A stretch of DNA of 11,948 nt. It comes from Pseudomonadota bacterium. Lineage in GTDB: Bacteria > Pseudomonadota > Gammaproteobacteria > Burkholderiales > Burkholderiaceae_D. The notes below the pieces were generated by a model. The model did no database searches. It saw only the letters and a program-made list of their open reading frames with translations, and was not told the origin of the DNA. The stretch covers positions 1 to 11,948 of the forward strand of contig JAFECY010000279.1 of NCBI GenBank assembly GCA_018241865.1. The letters are read 5' to 3'. Numbering within the stretch: the stretch's first letter is position 1; each line of letters opens with the position of its first letter. The position numbers and the translations under genes were made by a program. This document shows, piece by piece, positions 1 through 6,676 of this stretch.

Positions 1-43
1 ATTGAACGGCGCACCGCAATAACCGTTCCGCATGTTGGTGGCA

Positions 44-85
44 CAAACAAAAAGACCACGCTTTGTGGCGTGGTCTTTTTGTTTG
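44..85. terminator. Bidirectional rho-independent terminator
   Basis: An 18-bp perfect inverted repeat (arms 44-61 and 68-85) has a GACCACGC core, a six-base loop and A-tract/T-tract flanks, so it can terminate transcription from both sides. It lies 12 bases past the stop of the minus-strand FecR-domain gene and would end that transcript. It could also end a plus-strand gene lying left of the window. Bases 1-43 show no gene. Confidence 0.85.
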
Positions 86-97
86 CATGTAGCGGGA

Positions 98-832
98 TCA
101 GTAGGAGCGGCGCGGCGCGTCGTAGCTGTTGCCGGGGAAGATGAAAGGCGTGGTGCGGCCGACCAAACTTTCGATCAGCATCAATTCTTGGTCAGTGTGA
201 TTCTTGAACCCGGCCGGTTGGATATTTTTACCGGCCTGACCACCCGTCGTGATGTAAAGTGGCCTGTCGTGATGGCTGGAGGCCACGGTTTCTTTGCTGG
301 TTGGATCGCTGGCGGCGCTGACATCGGTCACACCATAGCAGGTACAGAAATAAGTCAATTCAGGGTCGGCTTCCATGTACCAGCCGGTGCCACGAATGCC
401 GATGGTGGCAGTCGGCGTGCGCAAGGTGGTGGGCTGGTTGCGCGAGACTGACAGCACTTTGCCGGTCAATAAACGCAAGGCTGAAATAATCGCCGGCGCA
501 TCGTCTTTTTTACTGCCGGTGAGTTCGAGCCGACTTTCGCTGCGCAGAATCATCGCGTTGCCGCCGACTACGAATACAATTTCGCTATCCTTGCCAGTGA
601 CGATGGTGTCGGTTGGGTTGATGAAAGTTTCTAGCGTGGCGGTCTTGTTGTTGATGCTGACTTGGCCGGACAGGCGATAGATGGAGCGGCCTGGCGGCAG
701 CTTGCCCGGTCTATCGCCCAGCAGGCTTTGCGCCAAGACGCTTCCGGGCGCGGTTGCTGAAAACAAGCCAGCCGTCAGACCTTGAATCAGCAGGCGTCGG
801 CGCGGGTCGTCGGCATCCTTGAAAATATACAT
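98..832 (-). CDS. FecR-domain protein with Tat-like signal peptide
   Basis: A 244-aa exported protein. The N-terminus carries RRRLLIQG (residues 11-18), which resembles a twin-arginine motif, then a hydrophobic stretch and a likely cleavage site after VLA (32-34). Residues about 55-155 match the FecR-type beta-rich domain, with the typical TATIGIRGTGWYME segment at 141-154. A CTC motif (C163, C165) follows. FecR proper is an inner-membrane sensor regulating iron-siderophore uptake. This protein lacks the cytoplasmic anti-sigma region and no sigma factor gene is adjacent, so a periplasmic binding or structural role is more likely than FecR signalling. The ATG at 832 is preceded by GAAAGG at a spacing of eight bases. 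The downstream hairpin at 44-85 would terminate it. The family call is firm; the function is unknown. Confidence 0.8.
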   Translation of the reverse strand: MYIFKDADDPRRRLLIQGLTAGLFSATAPGSVLAQSLLGDRPGKLPPGRSIYRLSGQVSINNKTATLETFINPTDTIVTGKDSEIVFVVGGNAMILRSESRLELTGSKKDDAPAIISALRLLTGKVLSVSRNQPTTLRTPTATIGIRGTGWYMEADPELTYFCTCYGVTDVSAASDPTSKETVASSHHDRPLYITTGGQAGKNIQPAGFKNHTDQELMLIESLVGRTTPFIFPGNSYDAPRRSY

Positions 833-905
833 GGCATCAACCTTTCTGGGGACTGATGAAAACGGTTCATCCTAGCATAGCCGTCGATCGCGTAGTCATG
901 TTACA

Positions 906-931
906 CCTCACCCCTCACCCCTCACCCCTCA
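906..931. repeat. 7-bp tandem repeat (CCTCACC, about 3.7 copies)
   Basis: CCTCACC starts at 906, 913 and 920, with a partial copy at 927. It covers the stop codon and last codons of the minus-strand asparaginase gene. On that strand every unit contains TGA, and because seven is not a multiple of three the stops at 922-924, 915-917 and 908-910 fall in all three frames. Confidence 0.9.
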
Positions 932-1404
932 AACCCTCCCCCCGCCCCCTTCTTCCGCACTCTTTTCCAATCAAACACCCGGCCATTCATCGCTACATGG
1001 ACGCCGGCTGGCAGGGTTTGGGCGACGCCGATGGCGAAGCCGAGATTGAATAAGGCGTCGGAGCCGTCGATTTCGTAGGGGATCATCGCACCGGTCAGGA
1101 CGATGGTTTGTTGTAGCTGCGCTTGGCCCAGTACTGCCGCTGTTTCGCGCAGGGTGTCGGTGCCGTGGATGATGACGATGGCATGTTCGGGCGCGGCGCG
1201 GCAGGCGGTCAGTACGCGCTGGCGGTCGGCATCCTGCATGTCGAGCGAATCGAGCGGCGGTAATACTTCCAGCGTTACCGGCAACGTCAGGCGCGCGCGC
1301 GCCAGTGCCTGTGGCAGATGGCTGTCGGCGAAACCCAGTGCGCCGGTGAGCGGATCGTAATGCTTGTCGAAGGTGCCGCCGGTGGCGAGGATGCGAAGCG
1401 TCAT
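922..1404 (-). CDS. Short single-domain asparaginase-family protein
   Basis: A 160-aa protein matching the N-terminal domain of type I/II L-asparaginases, which hydrolyse asparagine to aspartate and ammonia. The first active-site motif ATGGTF has T11 at the nucleophile position. The second is HGTDT (80-84), with T82-D83 matching the Thr-Asp pair. GAMIPY (105-110) and MNGRVFDWKRVRKK (139-152) also fit, with K151 at the position of the catalytic lysine in E. coli AnsB. Usual asparaginases are about 320-350 aa with a second domain that helps build the dimer-interface active site. Proteins of this single-domain length are a recognised group, so this does not look truncated. Because the catalytic residues are kept, activity is plausible but the substrate is uncertain. 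No strong ribosome binding site precedes the ATG. A possible promoter lies at 1564-1591. Confidence 0.8.
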   Translation of the reverse strand: MTLRILATGGTFDKHYDPLTGALGFADSHLPQALARARLTLPVTLEVLPPLDSLDMQDADRQRVLTACRAAPEHAIVIIHGTDTLRETAAVLGQAQLQQTIVLTGAMIPYEIDGSDALFNLGFAIGVAQTLPAGVHVAMNGRVFDWKRVRKKGAGGGFEG

Positions 1405-1563
1405 GGTCGGTCAGGGCGTGGTAAAGAAAAACAGCTTAGCAGCAAATCCGCCGCGCGGGCTGATGTCGCCGGCGGCAACAGCGCGGAACTTCGCGCTTGT
1501 TGCGCGCTCAGAACAAACTTGTGCGCGCCATCCCGGCGGGGCATGACGGACTAGGGCAAATCT

Positions 1564-1591
1564 ACTATTGCCGCTACACTAAACTTGTCAA
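1564..1591 (-). promoter_or_regulatory. Candidate sigma70 promoter for the asparaginase gene
   Basis: On the minus strand a perfect TTGACA (1586-1591) is followed after 16 bases by AATAGT (1564-1569). Transcription would run towards the asparaginase gene with a leader of about 150 bases. A TACACT hexamer on the plus strand (1575-1580), a possible -10 for the 250-aa gene at 1610, lies inside the spacer, so the two divergent promoters may overlap. The rest of 1405-1609 shows only a small hairpin (AGCGCG/CGCGCT, 1480-1497). Confidence 0.4.
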
Positions 1592-1609
1592 TTTCAGGAT
1601 GCACTTTCG

Positions 1610-2362
1610 ATGAAGCCTGTCGCTCCCGGCACTGTCATTTTTCACCGCCATCGCGGCTATGGCGTAATCACCGCCGTCAATCTGTTGACTGGTTGGATCT
1701 CGGCGCGCTTTGGCAGCGAGGTACGTACGCTCGACCTCAATCTCGCCTCGGACGAGGTGCAGCACGCCGACGGCGAGGCGATCCTGTTTCGGCGCGCACC
1801 GCCAGCGCGGATGCCGCATGCGCGGCTGATGGGGATGGTGCGTGAATTGCATCGCGCTGGGTATCAGCGTCTGTATTTGTATAGCTGGCCCAAGCCTTCC
1901 GGTCTGCATTGGCGCTGGCATTTGTTTGCTGGGCAGCGCAACTGGATCGAACGGCCTTGGCGCGAGGGTTGGTACGGCTCAGGCTGCGACTACAACTGCA
2001 ATCCAGTGATGGGTTGGGGCGATGCGCCGGGCGCATCGGCGGAGGAGTTGGCGCGCGCGCTGGCGAAATTCGATCCGCAGGGGTTGGCGCAAGCGCTCGG
2101 GCGCGACGAAGACCATACGATCTGGTTCGATAAGGTGTGTCAGGCGTTGTTGCCCGATCATGCCTACACGCTGGGATGGGACAGCCGCGACGGCCCACAG
2201 CCGCAGGTGCTGCCGGTCATCGCCGTGCGGCGCGGCGTGCCGGAATACAAGGGCCCGGCGCTGCCGTGGCCACCGGGTTGGGCGCGCATCTGGAGCGGCG
2301 CCAGTGGCGCTGCCCCCTTCAAAACAAATCTCGCTGCCGCCCCTTCCAGCGTCGTTCGTTGA
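1610..2362 (+). CDS. Conserved hypothetical protein, unknown function
   Basis: A 250-aa soluble protein with no signal peptide or membrane segment. Residues 5-50 (PGTVIFHRHRGYGVITAV...) form a short beta-rich segment resembling small SH3/Tudor-like modules such as those seen in CarD or at the UvrD C-terminus, but similarity is too weak to assign one. Residues 81-104 carry an aromatic-rich stretch (GYQRLYLYSWPKPSGLHWRW) that I associate with uncharacterised bacterial proteins. Residues 112-137 hold many W, Y, G and two C (C126, C130). Residues 145-165 look helical. The last 25 residues are low-complexity and probably disordered. AGGA at 1596-1599 is ten bases from the ATG. The 3' end overlaps the convergent MOSC gene by 44 bp. 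I do not recognise the function. The coding call rests on length, codon bias and composition. Confidence 0.75.
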   Translation: MKPVAPGTVIFHRHRGYGVITAVNLLTGWISARFGSEVRTLDLNLASDEVQHADGEAILFRRAPPARMPHARLMGMVRELHRAGYQRLYLYSWPKPSGLHWRWHLFAGQRNWIERPWREGWYGSGCDYNCNPVMGWGDAPGASAEELARALAKFDPQGLAQALGRDEDHTIWFDKVCQALLPDHAYTLGWDSRDGPQPQVLPVIAVRRGVPEYKGPALPWPPGWARIWSGASGAAPFKTNLAAAPSSVVR

Positions 2363-2909
2363 CGCTCGCCAGCGTCGTTTCGCGCGGTCCTGGTATCAGC
2401 GCGATGGCGTCGCCCGCTTGCAGACTGCCTGTTTCGATCACGCGTAAATAAAAACCGGTATGCCCGCTTTGCAGCATGTGTTTGACGGCATGCGCATAGC
2501 CCATTTTGGCATTGAATTTGTAGCAGGGCTGGCGCGGTTCGCTCACTTCTAACAATGTGCTGCCGATGCGCAGCCGGTCACCGATCCAGACATCAGATTC
2601 CAGCAGGCCGCTCAGTGTCAGGTTCTCGCCCATCGAGCCGGGTGGCAGGGTTTCTTCGCGCTTGAGCAGTTCGCGCCGACGCGCTTCCCAGAAAGCGTAA
2701 TGCTCGGACGGATAGGCATAGACCGCTTTGTGCAATCCGCCATGCACAGTGAGATCAGCTTGCTCGTCGCCAGCCAAGCCGAGTTTGCCGACCGCGATTG
2801 ACCCCGCGACAGGTTGTTTGTGGATGCCGGTGGCGATGCGGTGAGTGGTGCCGTGCTGCTCGATGAACAGCACGCCGACTGGAGCGACATTGACGCTGAG
2901 GATGTGCAT
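2319..2909 (-). CDS. MOSC-domain protein (YiiM-like)
   Basis: A 196-aa cytosolic protein of the MOSC family (molybdenum cofactor sulfurase C-terminal domain). The usual YiiM-like blocks are present in order: GLAGDEQADLTVHGGLHKAV (44-63), YPSEHYAFWE (66-75), GENLTLSGL (94-102), and SEPRQPCYKF (123-132) with the conserved cysteine C129. Family members bind sulfur or molybdenum cofactor. E. coli YiiM and YcbX act in reduction of N-hydroxylated compounds, so a role in molybdoenzyme-linked detoxification is possible but inferred from family. Its length is normal for stand-alone MOSC proteins. It overlaps the unknown gene on the other strand by 44 bp at the 3' ends, and no terminator separates them. 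The start is the only good ATG before MHILSVNVAPVG, the conserved beginning. Confidence 0.88.
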   Translation of the reverse strand: MHILSVNVAPVGVLFIEQHGTTHRIATGIHKQPVAGSIAVGKLGLAGDEQADLTVHGGLHKAVYAYPSEHYAFWEARRRELLKREETLPPGSMGENLTLSGLLESDVWIGDRLRIGSTLLEVSEPRQPCYKFNAKMGYAHAVKHMLQSGHTGFYLRVIETGSLQAGDAIALIPGPRETTLASVNERRWKGRQRDLF

Positions 2910-3367
2910 GTGCGGTTTCGGTTGATATGGATGAACATTTTGCCTTCATGGGCATCCAACAGGAAGGGCTCGTGGCGATAACGGATGCGGTTCCGATTTT
3001 CGTTGAGTTGACATAAACCCATGATTTTTGGCAATAATTTCTGAGTTTTCGTAATGAAATGACGGTCACGGCAAAAAGCTGAATAGTTGACTACAAAATT
3101 CAACAATTATTACTACAATTTTGACATAAACCATTGAGGGTAGCGGGCTGCGGGAGTAAAATCCATCCCCTATTTTCCCCTATCTGCAATGGGGGAAGGC
3201 AAGTCCACACAAGCCCGACCGAGACAGGGCACACGGCCGCCGATCCGGCCGTTTCGACAAGACCGCCGTTCACCAGTTTGCTAGCGATGATCCGCTGGCC
3301 TCATCTGACGACGATCCTGCCGTGCCGGGCAAGACAGGTTTCTTTATTGGCATTGGAGGTAGTTTTT
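2910..3367 (+). promoter_or_regulatory. 458-bp intergenic region / pckG promoter and leader
   Basis: This AT-rich stretch separates divergent MOSC and pckG genes. TTGACATAAACC occurs twice (3008-3019 and 3121-3132), and the flanking bases are also similar. The first copy could be a -35 box with AATAAT at 3033-3038, though a 19-base spacer is long. TTGACT at 3087-3092 is another possible -35. The later leader has two hairpins: TTCCCC/GGGGAA (3175-3180, 3192-3197) and ACGGCCG/CGGCCGT (3233-3239, 3246-3252). The pckG reading frame happens to stay open back to 3134, but that extension does not resemble PEPCK and precedes the good ribosome binding site at 3355-3360. I cannot place the transcription start with confidence. 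Confidence 0.4.
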
Positions 3368-5224
3368 ATGAATCAACCCGTCATGGGTGGCGTTGCAGCA
3401 GTGAACGCCCCAGCATTCGTCAAGCAGCAGAAACTGATTAACTGGGTAGCGGAAGTTGCTGCCCTCACCAAGCCGGATCGCATCTACTGGTGCGATGGTT
3501 CGGAAGAAGAATACAACACCTTGTGCGCCCAGATGGTCGCCGCCGGCACCATGAAAAAGCTGAACGAAGCCAAGCGCCCGAACAGCTACTTGGCTTGCTC
3601 CGACCCGTCGGACGTAGCGCGCGTCGAAGACCGCACTTTCATTTGCTCGGCCAAAAAAGAAGACGCCGGCCCGACCAATAACTGGATGGCGCCAGCCGAA
3701 ATGCGCGCCACCCTGAACGGTCTGTTTGATGGCAGCATGAAGGGCCGCACCATGTACGTGGTGCCGTTTTCGATGGGTCCGCTCGGTTCGCCGATCGCCC
3801 ACATCGGCATCGAACTGTCCGACTCGCCCTACGTCGCCGTCAACATGCGCATCATGACCCGTATGGGCAAGGCTGTGTATGACGTGCTCGGCACCGATGG
3901 CGAATTCGTTCCCGCCATCCATACCGTTGGCGCGCCGCTGGCTGCCGGTCAAAAAGATGTGGCTTGGCCGTGCAATCCGACCAAATACATCGTTCACTAC
4001 CCGGAAACCCGCGAAATCTGGTCCTACGGCTCCGGTTACGGTGGCAACGCCTTGCTGGGCAAGAAGTGCTTCGCGCTGCGGATCGCTTCGACCATGGGGC
4101 GTGATGAGGGTTGGTTGGCCGAGCACATGCTGGTTCTCGGTGTCGAATCGCCGGAAGGCAAGAAGCATTACGTCGCTGCCGCTTTCCCGTCGGCTTGCGG
4201 CAAGACCAACTTCGCCATGCTGATTCCGCCGAAAGCATTCAACGGCTGGAAAGTCACCACCATCGGCGACGACATCGCTTGGATCAAACCCGGCAAGGAT
4301 GGCCGCCTGTACGCGATCAACCCGGAAGCCGGTTACTTCGGCGTGGCGCCGGGCACCAATACCGCGACCAATTCCAACTGCATGGCCTCGCTGACTGCGA
4401 ATACCATCTTCACCAACGTCGCGTTGACTGATGAAGGCGATGTCTGGTGGGAAGGCATGACCAAGGAAGCGCCGGCGCACGCCATCGACTGGCAAGGTAA
4501 GGAATGGACGCCGCAGATCGGCAAAGAAACCGGCCGCAAAGCAGCGCACCCGAACGCCCGCTTCACCGTCGCCGCAACCCAGAACCCAGTGATCGACCCG
4601 GCTTGGGACGATCCGGCTGGTGTGCCCATCGATGCGTTCATCTTCGGCGGTCGTCGTTCGACCACCGTGCCGCTGGTGACGGAAGCCCGCAACTGGGTCG
4701 AAGGCGTTTATATGGCTGCGACCATGGGTTCGGAAACCACCGCCGCCGCCGCTGGTCAGCAAGGCGTGGTACGTCGCGATCCGTTCGCGATGCTGCCGTT
4801 CATGGGCTACAACATGAGCGACTACTTCCAGCACTGGCTCAACCTCGGCAAGAAAATCGCAGCCTCTGGTGCCAAGCTACCGAACATTTACTGCGTCAAC
4901 TGGTTCCGCACCGATGAGAACGGCAAGTTCGTCTGGCCCGGTTTCGGCGACAACATGCGCGTGCTGAAGTGGATGCTCGATCGTATCGAAGGCAAGGCCG
5001 GCGGCGTCGAAAACATTTTCGGCGTTACGCCGCAGTACGGCGACCTGAAGTGGGACGGCATCGACTTCACCCAAGCGCAGTTCAACACCATCACCTCGAT
5101 TGACAAGGCTGCATGGGAAGCCGAACTGAAGCTGCATGCCGAACTGTTCGACAAGCTGAAGTACCACTTGCCGAAAGAACTGGAAGACACCAAGGCGCAA
5201 TTGGAACAGCGTTTAGCGGCTTGA
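3368..5224 (+). CDS. pckG: Phosphoenolpyruvate carboxykinase (GTP)
   Basis: This cytosolic enzyme converts oxaloacetate plus GTP to phosphoenolpyruvate, CO2 and GDP, the first committed step of gluconeogenesis from TCA-cycle intermediates. The 618-aa length is normal for the GTP-dependent family. Key elements are all present: the P-loop [14 protein letters not shown] (271-284) with reactive C277 and K279, the metal/kinase-2 motif GDDIAW (300-305), GGRR (427-430), and the mobile lid [13 protein letters not shown] (451-463). The PEP/oxaloacetate-binding segment [11 protein letters not shown] (224-234) is also present. The ATG at 3368 was chosen because GGAGGT sits seven bases upstream and the protein then begins near the family's usual N-terminus. 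The frame is open 78 codons further upstream, without family similarity. The gene is monocistronic, with a long leader and a strong terminator just after the stop. Confidence 0.97.
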   Translation: MNQPVMGGVAAVNAPAFVKQQKLINWVAEVAALTKPDRIYWCDGSEEEYNTLCAQMVAAGTMKKLNEAKRPNSYLACSDPSDVARVEDRTFICSAKKEDAGPTNNWMAPAEMRATLNGLFDGSMKGRTMYVVPFSMGPLGSPIAHIGIELSDSPYVAVNMRIMTRMGKAVYDVLGTDGEFVPAIHTVGAPLAAGQKDVAWPCNPTKYIVHYPETREIWSYGSGYGGNALLGKKCFALRIASTMGRDEGWLAEHMLVLGVESPEGKKHYVAAAFPSACGKTNFAMLIPPKAFNGWKVTTIGDDIAWIKPGKDGRLYAINPEAGYFGVAPGTNTATNSNCMASLTANTIFTNVALTDEGDVWWEGMTKEAPAHAIDWQGKEWTPQIGKETGRKAAHPNARFTVAATQNPVIDPAWDDPAGVPIDAFIFGGRRSTTVPLVTEARNWVEGVYMAATMGSETTAAAAGQQGVVRRDPFAMLPFMGYNMSDYFQHWLNLGKKIAASGAKLPNIYCVNWFRTDENGKFVWPGFGDNMRVLKWMLDRIEGKAGGVENIFGVTPQYGDLKWDGIDFTQAQFNTITSIDKAAWEAELKLHAELFDKLKYHLPKELEDTKAQLEQRLAA

Positions 5225-5245
5225 TGCGGTAGTTCACCAGTAGGA

Positions 5246-5282
5246 AAAAAAGCGCGGCAGGGAAACCTAGCCGCGCTTTTTT
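5246..5282. terminator. pckG: Rho-independent terminator after pckG
   Basis: Arms AAAAAAGCGCGGC (5246-5258) and GCCGCGCTTTTTT (5270-5282) form a 13-bp stem with an 11-base loop, starting 22 bases after the pckG stop. The A and T tracts on either side make it usable from both directions. It could therefore also end the minus-strand transcript that finishes with slyX at 5327. Confidence 0.9.
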
Positions 5283-5326
5283 GTTTGGCGCAGATTGTCC
5301 CGCGCAGTAATGTATTCAGTGCAGCC

Positions 5327-5533
5327 CTAATAATGCGGCGGCTTTTCGTTGCCCGATCCAGCGCTGGCCGCATCGCGCAGCGCACCCACATGTCGCGCCA
5401 GCGCAGTACACAGCGTTTCTAATTCATCGATTTTCTGCTGCTGGCGATAGATAGTCTGATTCAATGCATCAACCAAGTCTTCTTGGCGGGTGAGCTTGAT
5501 CTCGATGTCGATGAAGCGTTCTTCGGTCTGCAT
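5327..5533 (-). CDS. slyX: SlyX family protein
   Basis: A 68-aa coiled-coil protein of normal SlyX length. The start ERFIDIEIKLTRQEDLVDALNQTI (5-28) and the heptad-like helix to about residue 55 are typical, and the C-terminus ends in the family's conserved PPHY (65-68). SlyX is widely conserved in proteobacteria but its function is not established. It is probably the last gene of a minus-strand group with the 111-aa hypothetical protein (37-bp gap) and the GGDEF protein. Only a weak GAGA ribosome binding signal precedes the ATG. The terminator at 5246-5282 follows its stop after an unremarkable gap. Confidence 0.9.
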   Translation of the reverse strand: MQTEERFIDIEIKLTRQEDLVDALNQTIYRQQQKIDELETLCTALARHVGALRDAASAGSGNEKPPHY

Positions 5534-5570
5534 GCGGGTCTCTTTTCGATCTGGGTGAGCGTGCCGAAGT

Positions 5571-5906
5571 TCATGCGGCTTTTTTGCGGCGTTCCCGCGA
5601 TTTGCTTGCGGCGATCAGTTTGGTATGGGCGATATCTCTGCTATGTAAATCGCCTTGAAGCAAGCGCTTAGCAATGTTGTCCGCGACTAGCGTGTAACGT
5701 CGCCGCTCTGTGCGCATATTCGCTACGCGCCAGCCTTTGTCGAGCAGCCAGTCCCATTGTTCTTCGGTGATAGGGTGGCGTAAAAAAATGCGCAAGCGTC
5801 CGCGCACGATATGGCTGCCAACTTGTGGTCTCGGGCCAGCCGGCGTGATGCGGCGTGTTTTTCGGATGCCTAGCCAAGTGCGAAATAAATCTTTGAGTCG
5901 TCTCAT
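5571..5906 (-). CDS. Basic hypothetical protein
   Basis: A 111-aa, very Arg/Lys-rich protein with no signal peptide or membrane segment. Residues 1-30 are basic. Residues 33-75 (about HIVRGRLRIFLRHPITEEQWDWLLDKGWRVANMRTERRRY) look like a small mixed alpha/beta unit containing an EEQWDWLLDKGWR helix. The C-terminal 20 residues are again strongly basic, which suggests nucleic-acid or acidic-partner binding, though nothing identifies one. It lies 46 bp after the GGDEF gene stop and 37 bp before slyX on the same strand, so co-transcription is likely. There is no clear ribosome binding site upstream of the ATG, and the start could be slightly different. I do not recognise the family. Confidence 0.65.
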   Translation of the reverse strand: MRRLKDLFRTWLGIRKTRRITPAGPRPQVGSHIVRGRLRIFLRHPITEEQWDWLLDKGWRVANMRTERRRYTLVADNIAKRLLQGDLHSRDIAHTKLIAASKSRERRKKAA

Positions 5907-5952
5907 AAATTCTGGATATTGTTGTTACCGTCCGTGCCGCTACTGCTTTGCA

Positions 5953-6555
5953 TCAGGGTGCCGCATCCGGTAGGGTTTCTTCGACTTGCACGACCCGGTT
6001 GCCGCCCTGCTGCGAAGCTTGTTCCATAGCGGTGGCGGCGCGGTGGGTGATGCGCTGAACCGTGTCGCCGAAAGCATTGGTGGTCAGTCCGGCGGAAAAA
6101 CTCAGTGCCGAGCCGTGGCGGCAGGCGGCAATGCCGTCTGTGAGGCGGCGCAAGGCAATCGCCCCTTGATCGAGCCAAGTGGCCGGTAGCAGGATGCCGA
6201 AATTCGCGCCGCCGAAATGGCCGACTCGGTCGAGCGTGCGTAGGATGCGCAGCATGGTTTCCGAGGCGGTTTTGAGCGCTGTCTCACCGGCAGGAATGCC
6301 CTCGCGCTCCAGCAATCCTTGGAAATCATCGAGTCGAATGACGGCGACGCAGAAGGGATGGCCGGTGCGTTGCGAGCGTTGCAGTTCGGTGTGCAGCAAT
6401 TCTTCCCAACCGTGTCGGTTCAGGGTGCCGGTCATGTCATCGTTGCGCACCAGATCGGCAATTTGCGAAAGCAGGGTCAGGATTTCCTTGTCCTTTTCCT
6501 CCAGTTGGTGGCGCAGCGTCTCGCAATTGCTGCACGAATCAGTCTGGTTGGTCAT
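5953..6555 (-). CDS. Degenerate GGDEF-domain protein
   Basis: A 200-aa cytosolic protein. Residues 8-36 contain a CSNC pair (C8, C11) followed by a short coiled coil. Residues 38-195 match the GGDEF fold: DDMTGTLNRHGWEELL (39-54) replaces the usual D-x-LTGLxNR block, RLDDFQ (74-79) replaces the metal-binding DIDxFK segment, and HFGGANFGILLP (113-124) stands where RxGGDEF is expected. The catalytic D-E of GGDEF is therefore A-N, and no RxxD inhibitory site is evident. Diguanylate cyclase activity (2 GTP to c-di-GMP) is unlikely, and a protein-binding or nucleotide-sensing role is more plausible. TAGGAG lies about seven bases before the ATG. It is the first gene of the probable unit with the basic protein and slyX. 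Confidence 0.88.
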   Translation of the reverse strand: MTNQTDSCSNCETLRHQLEEKDKEILTLLSQIADLVRNDDMTGTLNRHGWEELLHTELQRSQRTGHPFCVAVIRLDDFQGLLEREGIPAGETALKTASETMLRILRTLDRVGHFGGANFGILLPATWLDQGAIALRRLTDGIAACRHGSALSFSAGLTTNAFGDTVQRITHRAATAMEQASQQGGNRVVQVEETLPDAAP

Positions 6556-6583
6556 GCGTCTTCTCCTACCTGTCGGGCTATAT

Positions 6584-6611
6584 ATGATAGGGCAACGATA
6601 GCATAAGCAAA
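6584..6611 (-). promoter_or_regulatory. Weak candidate promoter for the GGDEF gene
   Basis: On the minus strand TTTGCT (6606-6611) and TATCAT (6584-6589) are separated by 16 bases, giving a leader of about 20-25 bases before the GGDEF start at 6555. Both boxes are imperfect, and the neighbouring TATATA offers an alternative -10. Confidence 0.3.
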
Positions 6612-6612
6612 A

Positions 6613-6649
6613 GCCGGCTTGGAAGCCGGCGCAACGCCTTCCTTGGCGT
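6613..6649. repeat. Two adjacent small hairpins between divergent genes
   Basis: GCCGGC at 6613-6618 and 6625-6630 pair across TTGGAA, and ACGCC/GGCGT at 6634-6638 and 6645-6649 pair across six bases. Neither has a T tract, so they are not ordinary terminators. They sit between the divergent GGDEF and 89-aa genes, and the second overlaps the possible -35 box of the latter. Confidence 0.5.
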
Positions 6650-6670
6650 GTTTGGAAATCGCGCTACACT
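6643..6670 (+). promoter_or_regulatory. Candidate promoter, possibly giving a leaderless mRNA
   Basis: TTGGCG (6643-6648) and TACACT (6665-6670) are 16 bases apart. Transcription would start about six to eight bases after the -10 box, at or next to the ATG at 6677. No Shine-Dalgarno sequence fits between the two, which is consistent with leaderless initiation. Confidence 0.4.
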
Positions 6671-6676
6671 ACAGCC

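Noticed and set aside
906..931. CRISPR or minisatellite array
   Set aside because: The units are seven bases with no spacers and fewer than four copies, so it is a simple short tandem repeat.
3134..3367. 78-codon upstream extension of the pckG frame
   Set aside because: The extension has no PEPCK similarity, would exceed the family length, and the ATG at 3368 has a strong ribosome binding site at correct spacing.
3344..4834. Long minus-strand open frame (496 codons) opposite pckG
   Set aside because: It is the antisense shadow of a GC-rich, strongly biased gene. The protein is His/Arg/Gly-rich without recognisable domains, and pckG on the plus strand is certain.
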